From the NCBI RefSeq assembly GCF_002891535.1, contig NZ_PDZR01000017.1, positions 31,645 to 95,644 of the forward strand: DNA of 64,000 bases. The letters are read 5' to 3'. A program made the position numbers and the translations under genes. The notes below the pieces were generated by a model. It did not search any database and was not told the DNA's origin. It saw nothing but the letters and a program-made list of their open reading frames with translations. Numbering within the stretch: position 1 is the stretch's first letter; each line of letters begins with the position of its first letter. Of this stretch, positions 1 to 8,200 are shown piece after piece. Source of the DNA: Methylocella silvestris. Lineage in GTDB: Bacteria > Pseudomonadota > Alphaproteobacteria > Rhizobiales > Beijerinckiaceae.

Positions 1-79
1 CGGCGCCCGGATGAGCGCCGGGGCGGCCCGTGCGCGGACGGGCGTGCGGGCGATAGGCGAGGAGCGCATCATCGGTCAT
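1..79 (-). CDS. mxaS: MxaS, N-terminal fragment (gene runs off the window)
   Basis: Only the first 26 codons are present, read leftwards off the edge. They start with ATG nine bases after the mxaR stop and encode MTDDALLAYRPHARPRTGRP followed by GAHPGA. The Tyr-Arg-Pro and Pro-Gly-Ala-His pattern fits the start of MxaS, a DUF58-type protein that follows mxaR in mxaFJGIRSACKLD operons and is thought to act with the MoxR ATPase in maturing methanol dehydrogenase. The call rests mainly on operon position because the diagnostic DUF58 domain lies outside the window. Confidence 0.62.
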   Translation of the reverse strand, partial: MTDDALLAYRPHARPRTGRPGAHPGA

Positions 80-88
80 CGGGAAGTC

Positions 89-1126
89 CTAGGGCGACGC
101 AACCGTCTCAAAGACACGCCGGCAGAGCTCCGCGACCAGCGCCTCGCGACGCAATTCATAGATCGAATCGAGGAAAATGCGATGCGCCATTGTCTCAACG
201 AAGACGTCGCGCACGTCTTCCGGCAGGAGAAGATCGCGCCCCTCGAGCCATGCGCGAACGCGGGCGGCGCGAACAAGAAAGCTCAGTCCGCGCGGACTCC
301 CGCCGCCCTGGATCAGCCGCTCCATGTCGACATCCGCAAGCTCTATCCCGAATGAAAGCGGATCGCCGATCGCCTGCCAGAGCGAAACAACATAGTCCTC
401 GATGACCGGGCTTGCGCGAACGTGTTCCTGAATGGCGCGAGCCACCTCGTCCAGCGCCCGATAATCAACCACATCGGGCCGGACTGAACCGACCAGCGCA
501 TCCGCGTCGTGGAAGCGCGTCTCGAATATCAGGCGCCGCCGCGTTTCCCTGTCGGCCGGCGCTTCAATTCCGATCTCCATGAAGAACCGGTCCCGCGCGG
601 CCGCCGGCAATTCGAATGTTTCCTCCCGCTCGACGCGATTGCGGTCCGCGAAAACCTGGAGAAATGGAAAATGGTAATCCCGATCAAACGCCGAAAGACT
701 GCGTTCGGCCATGAGCCGAAGCAAAAGCGCATGGACTTGCGGCCGCGCGCGGTTGATTTCGTTGAAGAAGAAGATTGAAAGTTCTTCGCCGCCGCGAAGC
801 ACCGGACCCGGCTCGACTCGCGGGCGGCCGTCCGCTGCAAGATAGGTATGATAGAGGAGATCGCCCGGCATCAGGTCGATCGTGCCTTCGACCCGCTCGA
901 AAGCGCCGCCGATCGCACGCGCAAATGCGCGCAGAAGAGTCGTCTTTCCGGTGCCGACATCGCCTTCGAGCAGCACATGTCCGCGCGCGAATACCGCGAT
1001 CGTCAGGAACTTTATCGCGCGTTTCTGACCAAGAACAACCGTGCCGATCTCAGCCTGCAGCGCATGAGCTGCTTTGCGCCATGCCACGAGATCTGGAACA
1101 GACTCTTGCTGAGGCGCCGCTGTCAT
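89..1126 (-). CDS. mxaR: MxaR, MoxR-family AAA+ ATPase
   Basis: A 345-residue MoxR-type AAA+ ATPase, a cytoplasmic chaperone-like protein required in other methylotrophs for forming active methanol dehydrogenase. The Walker A motif GDVGTGKTT lies near residue 60 and the Walker B stretch IFFFNEINRA about 65 residues later; sensor and C-terminal lid regions follow. The open frame extends upstream to 1543, but that part overlaps mxaI and lacks family similarity. The ATG at 1126 gives the usual MoxR length and is the only Met close to the conserved start. It is the fifth gene of the mxaFJGIR order, 124 bases after mxaI and 9 bases before mxaS, so co-transcription is likely. Confidence 0.93.
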   Translation of the reverse strand: MTAAPQQESVPDLVAWRKAAHALQAEIGTVVLGQKRAIKFLTIAVFARGHVLLEGDVGTGKTTLLRAFARAIGGAFERVEGTIDLMPGDLLYHTYLAADGRPRVEPGPVLRGGEELSIFFFNEINRARPQVHALLLRLMAERSLSAFDRDYHFPFLQVFADRNRVEREETFELPAAARDRFFMEIGIEAPADRETRRRLIFETRFHDADALVGSVRPDVVDYRALDEVARAIQEHVRASPVIEDYVVSLWQAIGDPLSFGIELADVDMERLIQGGGSPRGLSFLVRAARVRAWLEGRDLLLPEDVRDVFVETMAHRIFLDSIYELRREALVAELCRRVFETVASP

Positions 1127-1250
1127 ATTTTCCGTCGTGCTGGGTGTCAGGGTCGAGGCGCTGAGCGCTGCGTCCCGCCCCCGGCAATGCGCGGGAACGG
1201 GACTACAATTCGCATGCGGCGGAGCGAAGGCGCCGGCGCGCCCCCGAAAA

Positions 1251-1556
1251 TCAGTCTGAGATCTTCTCAACCTCATAGACGAACTTGCCGGTCTTTTTGA
1301 AAGCCGCCACGCGCTTGGCGTTTCGCTCTTCCATAGCCGTGATCGACTCTGACTGCTTGGCCAGTTCCTTCGGATTGTGCTTCGGATCATATTTCGAGCC
1401 GGCGACCTTCGCCGGGAATCCCGGCTTCGGCTCCCAGCAATTGCCCGGCGCCACACAGGTCTGCCCATCATAGGCTGCGACAGGAAAGCTTGTAACCGCA
1501 AGCACGAAACCAGCGGCGCAAACCGAGGGTAATGCATATGCAATCTTCTTGAGCAT
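1251..1556 (-). CDS. mxaI: Methanol dehydrogenase small (beta) subunit MxaI
   Basis: The 101-residue precursor of the small subunit of PQQ methanol dehydrogenase. A signal peptide (residues 1-28, ending FPVAA) precedes a mature protein starting YDGQTC. The mature part carries the family hallmarks: paired cysteines, the GNCWEPKPGFP stretch, the GSKYDPKHNPKEL segment and a Lys/Glu-rich helix (MEERNAKRV) that wraps around MxaF. It has no catalytic residues itself. XoxF-type operons usually lack this gene, so its presence supports a classical calcium MxaFI enzyme. It lies 68 bases downstream of mxaG in the same operon. Confidence 0.97.
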   Translation of the reverse strand: MLKKIAYALPSVCAAGFVLAVTSFPVAAYDGQTCVAPGNCWEPKPGFPAKVAGSKYDPKHNPKELAKQSESITAMEERNAKRVAAFKKTGKFVYEVEKISD

Positions 1557-1624
1557 GGGGTTCTCCTCCGGGTTAATCGCGGTGTTTTGCGCGATATCGC
1601 TTGGCGGCCATTGTTGGTCGCCTA

Positions 1625-2233
1625 TTATTTGTCTTGCGTCGCAGCTGGCTTGGCCTGGCTGGCCGGATTGCAGAGACCTGGCGAATCCGCCGGGATCGGC
1701 GCATCATGTTCGCTGTAGGGCTTGAAGTGCGCTTTTTCCTCCGGAGTCAGCCAGACTGCTCCGCTGGCGCCGTCCTTATAGAGGTGACGGACCCACGACA
1801 TGACCTGCAGTATCTCATCAAGCGTCAGGTTGAGCGACTGCGGTCCCATCTGCGCTTGCGCGCCGCCGAAAATCGTCTCGAACATGCCCTGATCGGTCTG
1901 ATTCTTCGGATAGGTCCAGTAGTCATCGTTAAGGCCGGGACCAATCTTGCCTTCGGCTAGATGGCCGTGACAGCCCGAGCAGGCGGTCAGGAAGATTTGC
2001 GAACCTGCGTATAGGCAGCTCTTGTCTGAGCTATAGGGATTGTGTCCGGTTTGCAAAAAGCGCTTCACCCCCTCCGTGTTGCGCCCATCCGGCAAGGCGT
2101 CATCGAGCGACATAGGCTCGCCAGTCACCGTATTCCTGAGATCGAGACTGGTAGTTTGTGCGAGAGCTCCGAAGCAGATCGTGGCGGTCAACACGGGAAA
2201 CACGAGGTTCCGATAGAATTTCAAACGCTTCAT
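1625..2233 (-). CDS. mxaG: Cytochrome c-L MxaG, electron acceptor of methanol dehydrogenase
   Basis: A 202-residue periplasmic c-type cytochrome that takes electrons from MxaFI. The start at 2233 gives a normal signal peptide ending near FGALAQ. A GTG-free upstream ATG at 2266 would add 11 charged residues in front of the signal and is less likely. The haem-binding motif CSGCH is at residues 85-89. The later QMGPQS segment probably supplies the axial methionine, and the surrounding acidic segments are typical of cytochrome c-L rather than small cytochromes c. It sits between mxaJ and mxaI, as in other mxa operons. Confidence 0.95.
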   Translation of the reverse strand: MKRLKFYRNLVFPVLTATICFGALAQTTSLDLRNTVTGEPMSLDDALPDGRNTEGVKRFLQTGHNPYSSDKSCLYAGSQIFLTACSGCHGHLAEGKIGPGLNDDYWTYPKNQTDQGMFETIFGGAQAQMGPQSLNLTLDEILQVMSWVRHLYKDGASGAVWLTPEEKAHFKPYSEHDAPIPADSPGLCNPASQAKPAATQDK

Positions 2234-2288
2234 TATAGATTCCAGGTCACGCAAAGTTTCTCTCATTGACGCTTATCGGCGCGGCCGG

Positions 2289-3167
2289 TCACATCCCCTT
2301 GTCGAGCAGGGGAATGCCCTCCTCCTTGAGAATTGAGGTGATCCTGGGCTGAGCTTTCGCGAGGCCTGCGTTCACCTCCTCGAGAAGAGCAACGTCGTCT
2401 TTTCGCACCCCGACAGACTGATCGAAATGTTGCGACACCTTCGTTCCGTCAGCGCCTGTTGTGTCGTCGGAAATCACCGTCATGCGAAGCGGCTCCGGCG
2501 AGGCCTTCACGTAACGCGCCACTTCTGGTGCAAACGCCGCCGCGAGACGGGCGTTGCCAAGAACGACTTCCTCGACGATCTTCGACGGCGGAATCTGCGT
2601 ATACTCGTTCCGTGGCGCCTTGAAGTTCACCAATGAATACAAATAGGACATATTGTCTTCATATTTGCCGAGATCTTTCAACATCACCTCTCCCGGCGAC
2701 CCGAACGAAACGGCGATGTGGCCGACTTTGTCAATTCGCGGATCTTTCCAGGACTCGATGTCAAGATTTTCATTTTCACGCGAGAGGAAGACATAGGCCG
2801 AACGATAATAGGGCGCGCTCGAAAGCACGCGCGGGTCGCCCGTATCAACGCCGATGACGACATCGCAGAGATTTTTGTCGAGATAGTCTCTGACGAGGTA
2901 GATCGCCGGTCGTGCGGTCCACACAAAGACAGGCTTGCGATTCATCGCCTCGGCGAGCGCGATTGCAATATGGTTCTCGAACCCTGCGCCGCCCTTGATT
3001 GAGAACGGCGCCTCTTTTTCCGACGCGCAGATTCTCAGTTCCTTGCTTTTGTCGGCGCTCGCTTGCTCCGCAATCGCGCCGCCGCTGAAGGCGACAAGCG
3101 CCGCGCCGGCAAGCCAGCCGAAAAGAAGATTGTCGCGTCGCATGGCTTGGGTATCCCTTGGGTTCAT
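2289..3167 (-). CDS. mxaJ: MxaJ, periplasmic solute-binding-like protein of the methanol dehydrogenase system
   Basis: A 292-residue exported protein of the extracellular solute-binding family 3 fold. MxaJ is needed for methanol oxidation and is thought to help assemble or stabilise MxaFI; it is not known as a transporter component. A hydrophobic signal (LLFGWLAGAALVAFSGGAIA) precedes the binding-protein domain, which contains the segments LRICASEKEAPFS, CDVVIGVDTGDPRVL and VSQHFDQSVGVRKDD. Two in-frame ATGs compete, at 3167 and 3143; neither has a strong ribosome-binding site and both leave the signal intact. It follows mxaF after a 119-base gap holding two hairpins. Confidence 0.93.
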   Translation of the reverse strand: MNPRDTQAMRRDNLLFGWLAGAALVAFSGGAIAEQASADKSKELRICASEKEAPFSIKGGAGFENHIAIALAEAMNRKPVFVWTARPAIYLVRDYLDKNLCDVVIGVDTGDPRVLSSAPYYRSAYVFLSRENENLDIESWKDPRIDKVGHIAVSFGSPGEVMLKDLGKYEDNMSYLYSLVNFKAPRNEYTQIPPSKIVEEVVLGNARLAAAFAPEVARYVKASPEPLRMTVISDDTTGADGTKVSQHFDQSVGVRKDDVALLEEVNAGLAKAQPRITSILKEEGIPLLDKGM

Positions 3168-3177
3168 CGAGGAAAAG

Positions 3178-3222
3178 GAGCGGAACGCCAGAATGTTCGG
3201 TCCGGAGGCCAGCGTTCCGCTC
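3178..3222 (-). repeat. Hairpin between mxaF and mxaJ, mxaJ-proximal
   Basis: A perfect 11-base inverted repeat, GAGCGGAACGC at 3178-3188 and GCGTTCCGCTC at 3212-3222, encloses 23 bases. On the transcribed strand it lies just before mxaJ. Only a short T4 tract follows, so full termination is not indicated. mRNA processing, 3'-end protection or partial attenuation are more plausible. Confidence 0.7.
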
Positions 3223-3225
3223 TGA

Positions 3226-3261
3226 ACGTTTCGCGGTTGGTCGGGGGAAGCCGCGAAACGT
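3226..3261 (-). repeat. Hairpin between mxaF and mxaJ, mxaF-proximal
   Basis: A second perfect 11-base inverted repeat, ACGTTTCGCGG at 3226-3236 and CCGCGAAACGT at 3251-3261, with a 14-base loop. It starts 25 bases after the mxaF stop on the minus strand and is separated by only three bases from the next hairpin. It has no T-tract. It could shield the mxaF message from 3' exonucleases, giving more MxaF than downstream products. Confidence 0.7.
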
Positions 3262-3286
3262 CGTTTGAGGGCGGTTGTGCTCGGCC

Positions 3287-5164
3287 TTATTTGCTCGATG
3301 CAAACTCGCCGAGATTCACGTCGTCATAGGGGCCCTTCCCGTCGAGCGAGAAGACCATCGTGCCGCCGCCCATCTGGGTGTAGTGCGCGAGCTTTTTGAA
3401 GGCGCCAACGGCGCCGAGGCCCGCTGTCGGATCCTGAAGGTCGAACACAAGGCCAACACCCGGCCATCCGCCGACGCCATAGTTGATGGCTACGTATTGA
3501 ATGCCCTTATGGGTGTAGGTGATCGGATATCCGATCGAGCCGGAAGGAAGCTTGAACTTCCACAGCAGCTCTCCGGTGTCGGTGTTGCGGGCCTTGATGA
3601 AGCCGTCGAGCGTGCCGTAGAAGACGAGATCGCCAGCCGTGGACATGGTGCCGCCCCAGACCGCGAATTTCTCCATCTTCTCCCATTTGAACTTGCCGGT
3701 GATGGCGTTGTAGGCCTTGACCTGTCCGAGGCCTTCATAGTTCTGGCGGTCGCCCTTCGGACCGGGATACATGTTCAGCGTCGCGCCGACGAAGAACTGA
3801 CCCGCACGATAGGGAAGCATGAAAGGCTCCCAATCCATGCAGATATGGTTGATGCCCATGTAGAAGAGCTGCTTGCTGGCGTCGTAGGAGTCATGCCCCT
3901 GATTGTGATAGCCCATCGCTGACGGACACACCTCACGGGCCAGATGGTCCATACGCGTGCCGAACTCAGGATCGCGAACCGGCGTGCCCGACTTCAGATC
4001 GACCTGCTTGAAGACGTTGACGGTGTCATCGATCTTGTTGGCGCTAACGAGGTCGCCATTGGTCCGGTCAAGCGTGTAGACGATGCCGTTACGATCCGGA
4101 TGGGTCAGAAGCTTGCGCAGCTTGCCATCCTTGTCTTTCTGATCAGACAGCATCATGACATTGACGCCGGCGAAATCCCATTCGTCGTGGGGGGTTTTCT
4201 GATAGCCGAAATGAGCCTTTCCGGTATCGACGTCACGACCGAAGATCGTCATGGTCCATTTGTTGTCGCCTGGACGCATGGTTTCGTTCCATGGCGCCGG
4301 GTTTCCGGTTCCGAAATAGGTCATGTTAGTGTCGGGGTCGAATGCGTACCATCCCCAGTTGGTGCCGCCGCCGATCTTCCAGGCGTCGCCTTCCCAGGTG
4401 GAAGTGCCAAGACCTTTCTGGCCATAATGGGGGTTTTTGATATTGAAATCGTCGGCGAGAAGAAGATCGGAATCCGGGCCCGTCGCATAGGCGCGCCATT
4501 TCTGCTCGCCTGTTTTGACGTCGTAACCCGTCACATATCCGCGCACGCCAAGCTCGGCGCCTGAGGATCCGACAAGAACGATGTCTTTCACGACATAAGG
4601 CGCGACGGTCAGCGTCGAGCCCACCTTGATGTCGGAATTTTCGACTTTCCAGAAGACTTCGCCAGTAGCGGCGTTCAAGGCGACGATATGGCCGTCGAGC
4701 TGCGTTTTGAGGATAAGCGAGGGAGTCTTGCCGTCTCCCGGCCAATAGGCGAGGCCGCGATTGACGACGTCGCAGCACGCGACCGCGCGCGCGGCGGGGT
4801 TTTGCTTCGGCTTATCCTCCCAAAGGATCACGCCCGGCTCGTCGAGATCAAGCGCGAAGGTCGTGTTGGGAAATGGCGCCGAGATAAACATCTTGCCGTC
4901 GACGACGAGGGGCGCGCCTTCATGGCCGTTCAATACGCCGGTCGAGAAGGACCAAGCGGGTCTCAGTTGCTTGACATTGCTCGTGTTGATCTGAGTGAGC
5001 TTGCTGAAATTGTCGGATTTATAATCCTTGCCCGGCATCACCCAATTGTCGTCGCTTTGTGACAATTGGTTGAGCTTGTCGTTCGCCGATGCGATCGGCG
5101 CAAATCCGAGCTGAGATATCGCCACGAGCGTGGCGGCGGATACAGAGGTAAAAAGTGTGCGCAT
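3287..5164 (-). CDS. mxaF: Methanol dehydrogenase large (alpha) subunit MxaF, PQQ- and calcium-dependent
   Basis: This 625-residue precursor is the catalytic subunit of periplasmic methanol dehydrogenase, oxidising methanol to formaldehyde and passing electrons to cytochrome c-L. A 27-residue signal ends at ASA. In mature numbering the key residues fall on the canonical positions: vicinal Cys103-Cys104, Glu177 and Asn261 as metal ligands, and catalytic Asp303. Residue 305 is Ala ([10 protein letters not shown]), where lanthanide-dependent XoxF enzymes have Asp, so this is the calcium MxaF type. Beta-propeller tryptophan-docking motifs recur through the protein. The ATG at 5164 has an AGGGA ribosome-binding site about ten bases upstream. 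It is the first gene of the operon and probably the most strongly expressed. Confidence 0.98.
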   Translation of the reverse strand: MRTLFTSVSAATLVAISQLGFAPIASANDKLNQLSQSDDNWVMPGKDYKSDNFSKLTQINTSNVKQLRPAWSFSTGVLNGHEGAPLVVDGKMFISAPFPNTTFALDLDEPGVILWEDKPKQNPAARAVACCDVVNRGLAYWPGDGKTPSLILKTQLDGHIVALNAATGEVFWKVENSDIKVGSTLTVAPYVVKDIVLVGSSGAELGVRGYVTGYDVKTGEQKWRAYATGPDSDLLLADDFNIKNPHYGQKGLGTSTWEGDAWKIGGGTNWGWYAFDPDTNMTYFGTGNPAPWNETMRPGDNKWTMTIFGRDVDTGKAHFGYQKTPHDEWDFAGVNVMMLSDQKDKDGKLRKLLTHPDRNGIVYTLDRTNGDLVSANKIDDTVNVFKQVDLKSGTPVRDPEFGTRMDHLAREVCPSAMGYHNQGHDSYDASKQLFYMGINHICMDWEPFMLPYRAGQFFVGATLNMYPGPKGDRQNYEGLGQVKAYNAITGKFKWEKMEKFAVWGGTMSTAGDLVFYGTLDGFIKARNTDTGELLWKFKLPSGSIGYPITYTHKGIQYVAINYGVGGWPGVGLVFDLQDPTAGLGAVGAFKKLAHYTQMGGGTMVFSLDGKGPYDDVNLGEFASSK

Positions 5165-5933
5165 TCTCGACGTCCCTCACGTTCCTGCCCAGTAGAGAGG
5201 CGCGGACCGCCATGCTGAAAATAGCCTGACGGATGCCGCGGTCCCGAAGTTTCTCCCGGCTGCTTTTGCAGTCAGATTCTAGCTTGATCGCAAGGAGCTG
5301 CGCGTTCTTGCGCTGCGCCAGACTCACTCGTGAGAAGCGGGCTCATTAAGCACCGCCATGGTTGTGGCGGAAGGAGCGAACGTTGCATTTCATCCGGGAA
5401 GAATTGGCAATCGGGAAGCGCGGAGGAGCCCGTCGGGGCCCTGCGGTCCTGAGCAGCTAAAAGAGAATTCGCAGGCTGGCGGCGCAAGCGCGGCAAAGTG
5501 CTCGAGTCGCCTCAAAGCCACGTGAATTTCAAAGACGCAGCGGCGGTCTTTCGGCGCGAAGCAATCGACCCCGGCTCATTTCGTCGCGCCGAGTCGCCAG
5601 TTGCGGAAGTCGCCGAGCCTCAGGCTGGTCACCGGCGCAAAGGCCGCTGCGTCATGCTGGTCGACGATCAGCAGCGTCGCAATTTGCCGTGCTTGGCTTT
5701 CGTCGAGTCAAGGTTCGGCGCCGGCGTCCTGGTCCAAACCCTCGTTCCAGATCGTTTCCGATCGCCTGCGGCGCATGTCTTTACAAAGCGGCCGGCATCC
5801 ACGCCCGTACGGACCGGCGGATTCAGTGTTTTAGAAAACATAAGAATATTAAAGGCGCGGCTTAAGGACTTTAGAAATCTCGTGTTTTACCACTCTAGAC
5901 CATTGATCGCGATCTGGCGTCAGGAGTTTAGTT
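5165..5933. other. Long intergenic region upstream of mxaF; promoter region and possible gene remnant
   Basis: 769 bases without a convincing complete gene. The left part should hold the mxaF promoter and a long leader. The middle (about 5578-5830, minus strand) reads like coding sequence broken by a stop and frame change: one frame carries VDAGRFVKTCAAGD and another ends LLIVDQHDAAAFAP followed by VTSLRLGDFRNWRLGATK and a stop. The right part (5825-5930) is AT-rich and probably carries the promoter of the plus-strand gene at 5934. A 175-codon plus-strand frame (5498-6025) has no family likeness and is not accepted as a gene. Confidence 0.5.
5276..5281 (-). promoter_or_regulatory. Candidate -10 element for mxaF
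   Basis: On the minus strand the hexamer TAGAAT lies 112 bases upstream of the mxaF ATG, a distance consistent with the long leaders known for mxaF. It resembles the TAGAAA -10 described for Methylorubrum mxa promoters. An AAGAAC sequence further upstream resembles the -35, but the spacing of 22 bases is longer than expected. Weak candidate only. Confidence 0.25.
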
Positions 5934-6275
5934 ATGAATGCTGTGCAAGAAGCCCTTCGTGTCCGCACGGCTTGTTTCGAGTCAGGTCAGACGGGCGGCG
6001 GCATCGAGGGAAGGCCGATATTTGACGGCGCAAATCGGATCGGCAGACTCAAGCGTCTTCTGATTGATGCGGAGGCAGGCGGCCCAATCTTCGCGGAGGT
6101 CATGCTGCGGAGCTCTTCCAGCTTGGAAATGCATTCTCTGAGGATCGCCTGGAAACGGCTTTCCTATGACGCCAGCTTGTGCGGCTTTCGCTTGGCGGAT
6201 CAGGAGTCGCCTGCCGCGGCCAGCGCGGCGTCGAACCTTCCGCGGACAGCCAATTTGGCGCGCGGCCTTCATTAG
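5934..6275 (+). CDS. Small PRC-barrel-like protein
   Basis: A 113-residue protein with no signal peptide or membrane segment. The stretch GRPIFDGANRIGRLKRLLID, then AEVML, then RIAWKRLSYDASLCGFRL, follows the layout of PRC-barrel domains (strand, G-x-hydrophobic-x-hydrophobic-hydrophobic-D turn, then a P/W-x-x-L-x-Y-D segment near the C-terminus), though it is divergent. The ATG has a good ribosome-binding site (CAGGAG, seven bases upstream). It reads away from mxaF across a shared upstream region, so it may share regulatory sequence with it. PRC-barrel proteins often act in RNA metabolism or stress-related envelope functions; no specific role can be assigned here. Confidence 0.6.
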   Translation: MNAVQEALRVRTACFESGQTGGGIEGRPIFDGANRIGRLKRLLIDAEAGGPIFAEVMLRSSSSLEMHSLRIAWKRLSYDASLCGFRLADQESPAAASAASNLPRTANLARGLH

Positions 6276-6415
6276 ATTGAGCCTGCCCGCCGCGAACGTT
6301 ATGAAAGGCGATCTTCGGCGAACAGACGACCTGCATCGACCCGCTGTCGCGTCGATTGCATTCTCGGCTGCAATCGCCCTCCACAGGACTGAGCTAGCAA
6401 TCATAACAGTCCGAC

Positions 6416-7165
6416 TCAAAACAAAATGAGCTTCGTCCCCGAGACGGCGAGCAAGGCGGCGAGGATGTGGCGCAACGCTTTGTCAGGCAAATATCGGTTG
6501 CCGAAAGTGGCGCCGATTGCTCCCCCGATCGCCGCCGCGACGAGCCACCATGGCAGCACGGGGGGAAGCGCTCTTAACGTCGCATAGGCGCCGAGAAGCG
6601 CTGCGACCGAGTTCAAAAGATTATAGGCGGCCGTCACCGCCGCGGCGTGGCGTATCTCAACCCAATTCATCAACAAGATGACGGGCGCCAGAAAGACGCC
6701 CCCGCCCGTTCCGGTCACGCCGGAAACAAAGCCGATTGCGGCGCCCGTCAGCAGCGACAGGAAGAACGGCGGCGCAGCCGGCGGAAGCTTTCCGGCATCT
6801 TGCTGGCGCGCGGGCCTTGCGAGCTGAAAAGCGGCAATGAGCAGAAGGGCGCCGACGATCGGATAATATGCATGCGCCGGAAGGTGGATGGCGCCGCCGA
6901 GGATCGAAAAGGGGAAGCCCAGCACGCCAAAGGGATAGAAATTGCGCCACCGGAATAATCCGGCGCGCCAGAATTGCGCCGTTCCGATCAGCGCCACGAC
7001 GATGTTGAGAGCAAGGGCGGTCGGTTTCATCACGGCGGGGTCGAGTCCCGCCAGCCCCATCACCGCGAGATAGCCCGTGGCGCCCGCCTGGCCAACAGAG
7101 GCATAAAGCGTCGCCGTGACCAGGATCAGAACGCCAAGGCCAAGATTCTCGTCAAAAGGAAGCAT
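6416..7165 (-). CDS. TSUP (TauE/SafE) family sulfite/organosulfur exporter-like permease
   Basis: A 249-residue integral membrane protein with about eight predicted transmembrane helices. It has the two-fold repeated layout of the TSUP family, each half beginning with a Gly-rich helix: LYASVGQAGATGYLAVMGLA near the N-terminus and GFVSGVTGTGGGVFLAPVIL near residue 150. Members export sulfite, sulfoacetate or other small organic anions, or act in sulfur uptake; the substrate cannot be told from sequence. It is transcribed divergently from the isochorismatase-family gene, with an AT-rich gap of 218 bases that probably holds both promoters. Confidence 0.88.
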   Translation of the reverse strand: MLPFDENLGLGVLILVTATLYASVGQAGATGYLAVMGLAGLDPAVMKPTALALNIVVALIGTAQFWRAGLFRWRNFYPFGVLGFPFSILGGAIHLPAHAYYPIVGALLLIAAFQLARPARQQDAGKLPPAAPPFFLSLLTGAAIGFVSGVTGTGGGVFLAPVILLMNWVEIRHAAAVTAAYNLLNSVAALLGAYATLRALPPVLPWWLVAAAIGGAIGATFGNRYLPDKALRHILAALLAVSGTKLILF

Positions 7166-7383
7166 GCTGTGTTCTAGGGAGAATAGAAAGCTGTATATAT
7201 TTATATCTATGGACAGAGCGTCCCGATTCTAAATGTGAGACAATAGATTATAATAATGCAGAAGCAACAAACTCGTTCATGCTATATCTTCAATAGAACA
7301 TCTGTAGGGATTTTTATTTCTGCATGAGATATCTTTACAAGCATATACTTCCATTTTCCAATTCATCTGCGCGGAGTTTTTCC

Positions 7384-7950
7384 ATGCCTCTGATCGCTTC
7401 GTCCTCGGCGCATCTCCTCGTGATCGACGTTCAAGAGCGACTCGCCCCCGCGCTGACGGCTGCGTCTTCATTGCTCGCTCGCGTAAAACTTCTTGTAGCG
7501 GCGGCGCGTGAGGTCGGCGTGCCCGTAACTGTCACCGAGCAATATCCGGCTGGCCTCGGGCGGACCGTCGCCGACGTCGCGGCCGCGCTTCCCCCTGACG
7601 CGCCAATCATTGAGAAAATGGCGTTTTCAGCCTTCGCGGCGATTAAGGATCGGATGGCCGTGCTCGCGGCGTCTGGACGGCCCGAGCTGATTGTTTGCGG
7701 CGCCGAAGCGCATGTCTGCGTGCTGCAAACAGTGATCGAGGCGCGCGATCATGGCGTCAGCGTGATCTTGGCGGCGGACGCCGTTTCCAGCCGCCGAAGG
7801 ATCGATGAAGACATCGCCTTGCGGCGTATGGCCGAGGCCGGCGCAACGCTCGCCACGACGGAGATGATCGTCTTCGAATGGCTGCGCGAAGCTGGAACGC
7901 CATCCTTCAAGGCCCTCGCTCCAGCGATCAAAGCGCTGGGGAACTGCTGA
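7384..7950 (+). CDS. Isochorismatase-family cysteine hydrolase
   Basis: A 188-residue cytoplasmic hydrolase of the isochorismatase/nicotinamidase superfamily. The catalytic triad is visible: Asp in LLVIDVQERL, Lys in IIEKMAFSAF and Cys in GAEAHVCVLQT, with the usual cis-peptide neighbourhood just before the Cys. It resembles the short YcaC-like hydrolases, whose substrates are mostly unknown. An upstream in-frame ATG at 7324 would add 20 residues without similarity. The ATG at 7384 has a CGGAG site and places the conserved strand at the normal distance from the N-terminus. It is not obviously in an operon with its neighbours. Confidence 0.88.
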   Translation: MPLIASSSAHLLVIDVQERLAPALTAASSLLARVKLLVAAAREVGVPVTVTEQYPAGLGRTVADVAAALPPDAPIIEKMAFSAFAAIKDRMAVLAASGRPELIVCGAEAHVCVLQTVIEARDHGVSVILAADAVSSRRRIDEDIALRRMAEAGATLATTEMIVFEWLREAGTPSFKALAPAIKALGNC

Positions 7951-8200
7951 TGGCGGCTTCTGTGTTGCGCGAGACGACGGCGCTTCGCGGGCGTGTGGCC
8001 CGCCTAGGTTACAGAACCGCAGCCACCTTCGATGTTGTGTTGCGAGGGTGGCGCTGTTCGCCTCAAGGTCCAAAGCCGCCAAGCCGCCCCAATCGCGCGG
8101 AGCGCCCGGCCGGTGTGCCGCAACACGGGCGCCAGAGTACATCGGGCGCATGATCCATCCTCCTCGCGGGATTGTCTCGCGGATCAGGGAGGAGTTCATT

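Noticed and set aside
5498..6025. A 175-codon plus-strand frame upstream of the PRC-barrel-like gene
   Set aside because: No ribosome-binding site, no family likeness, and it overlaps the better supported gene at 5934 in another frame.
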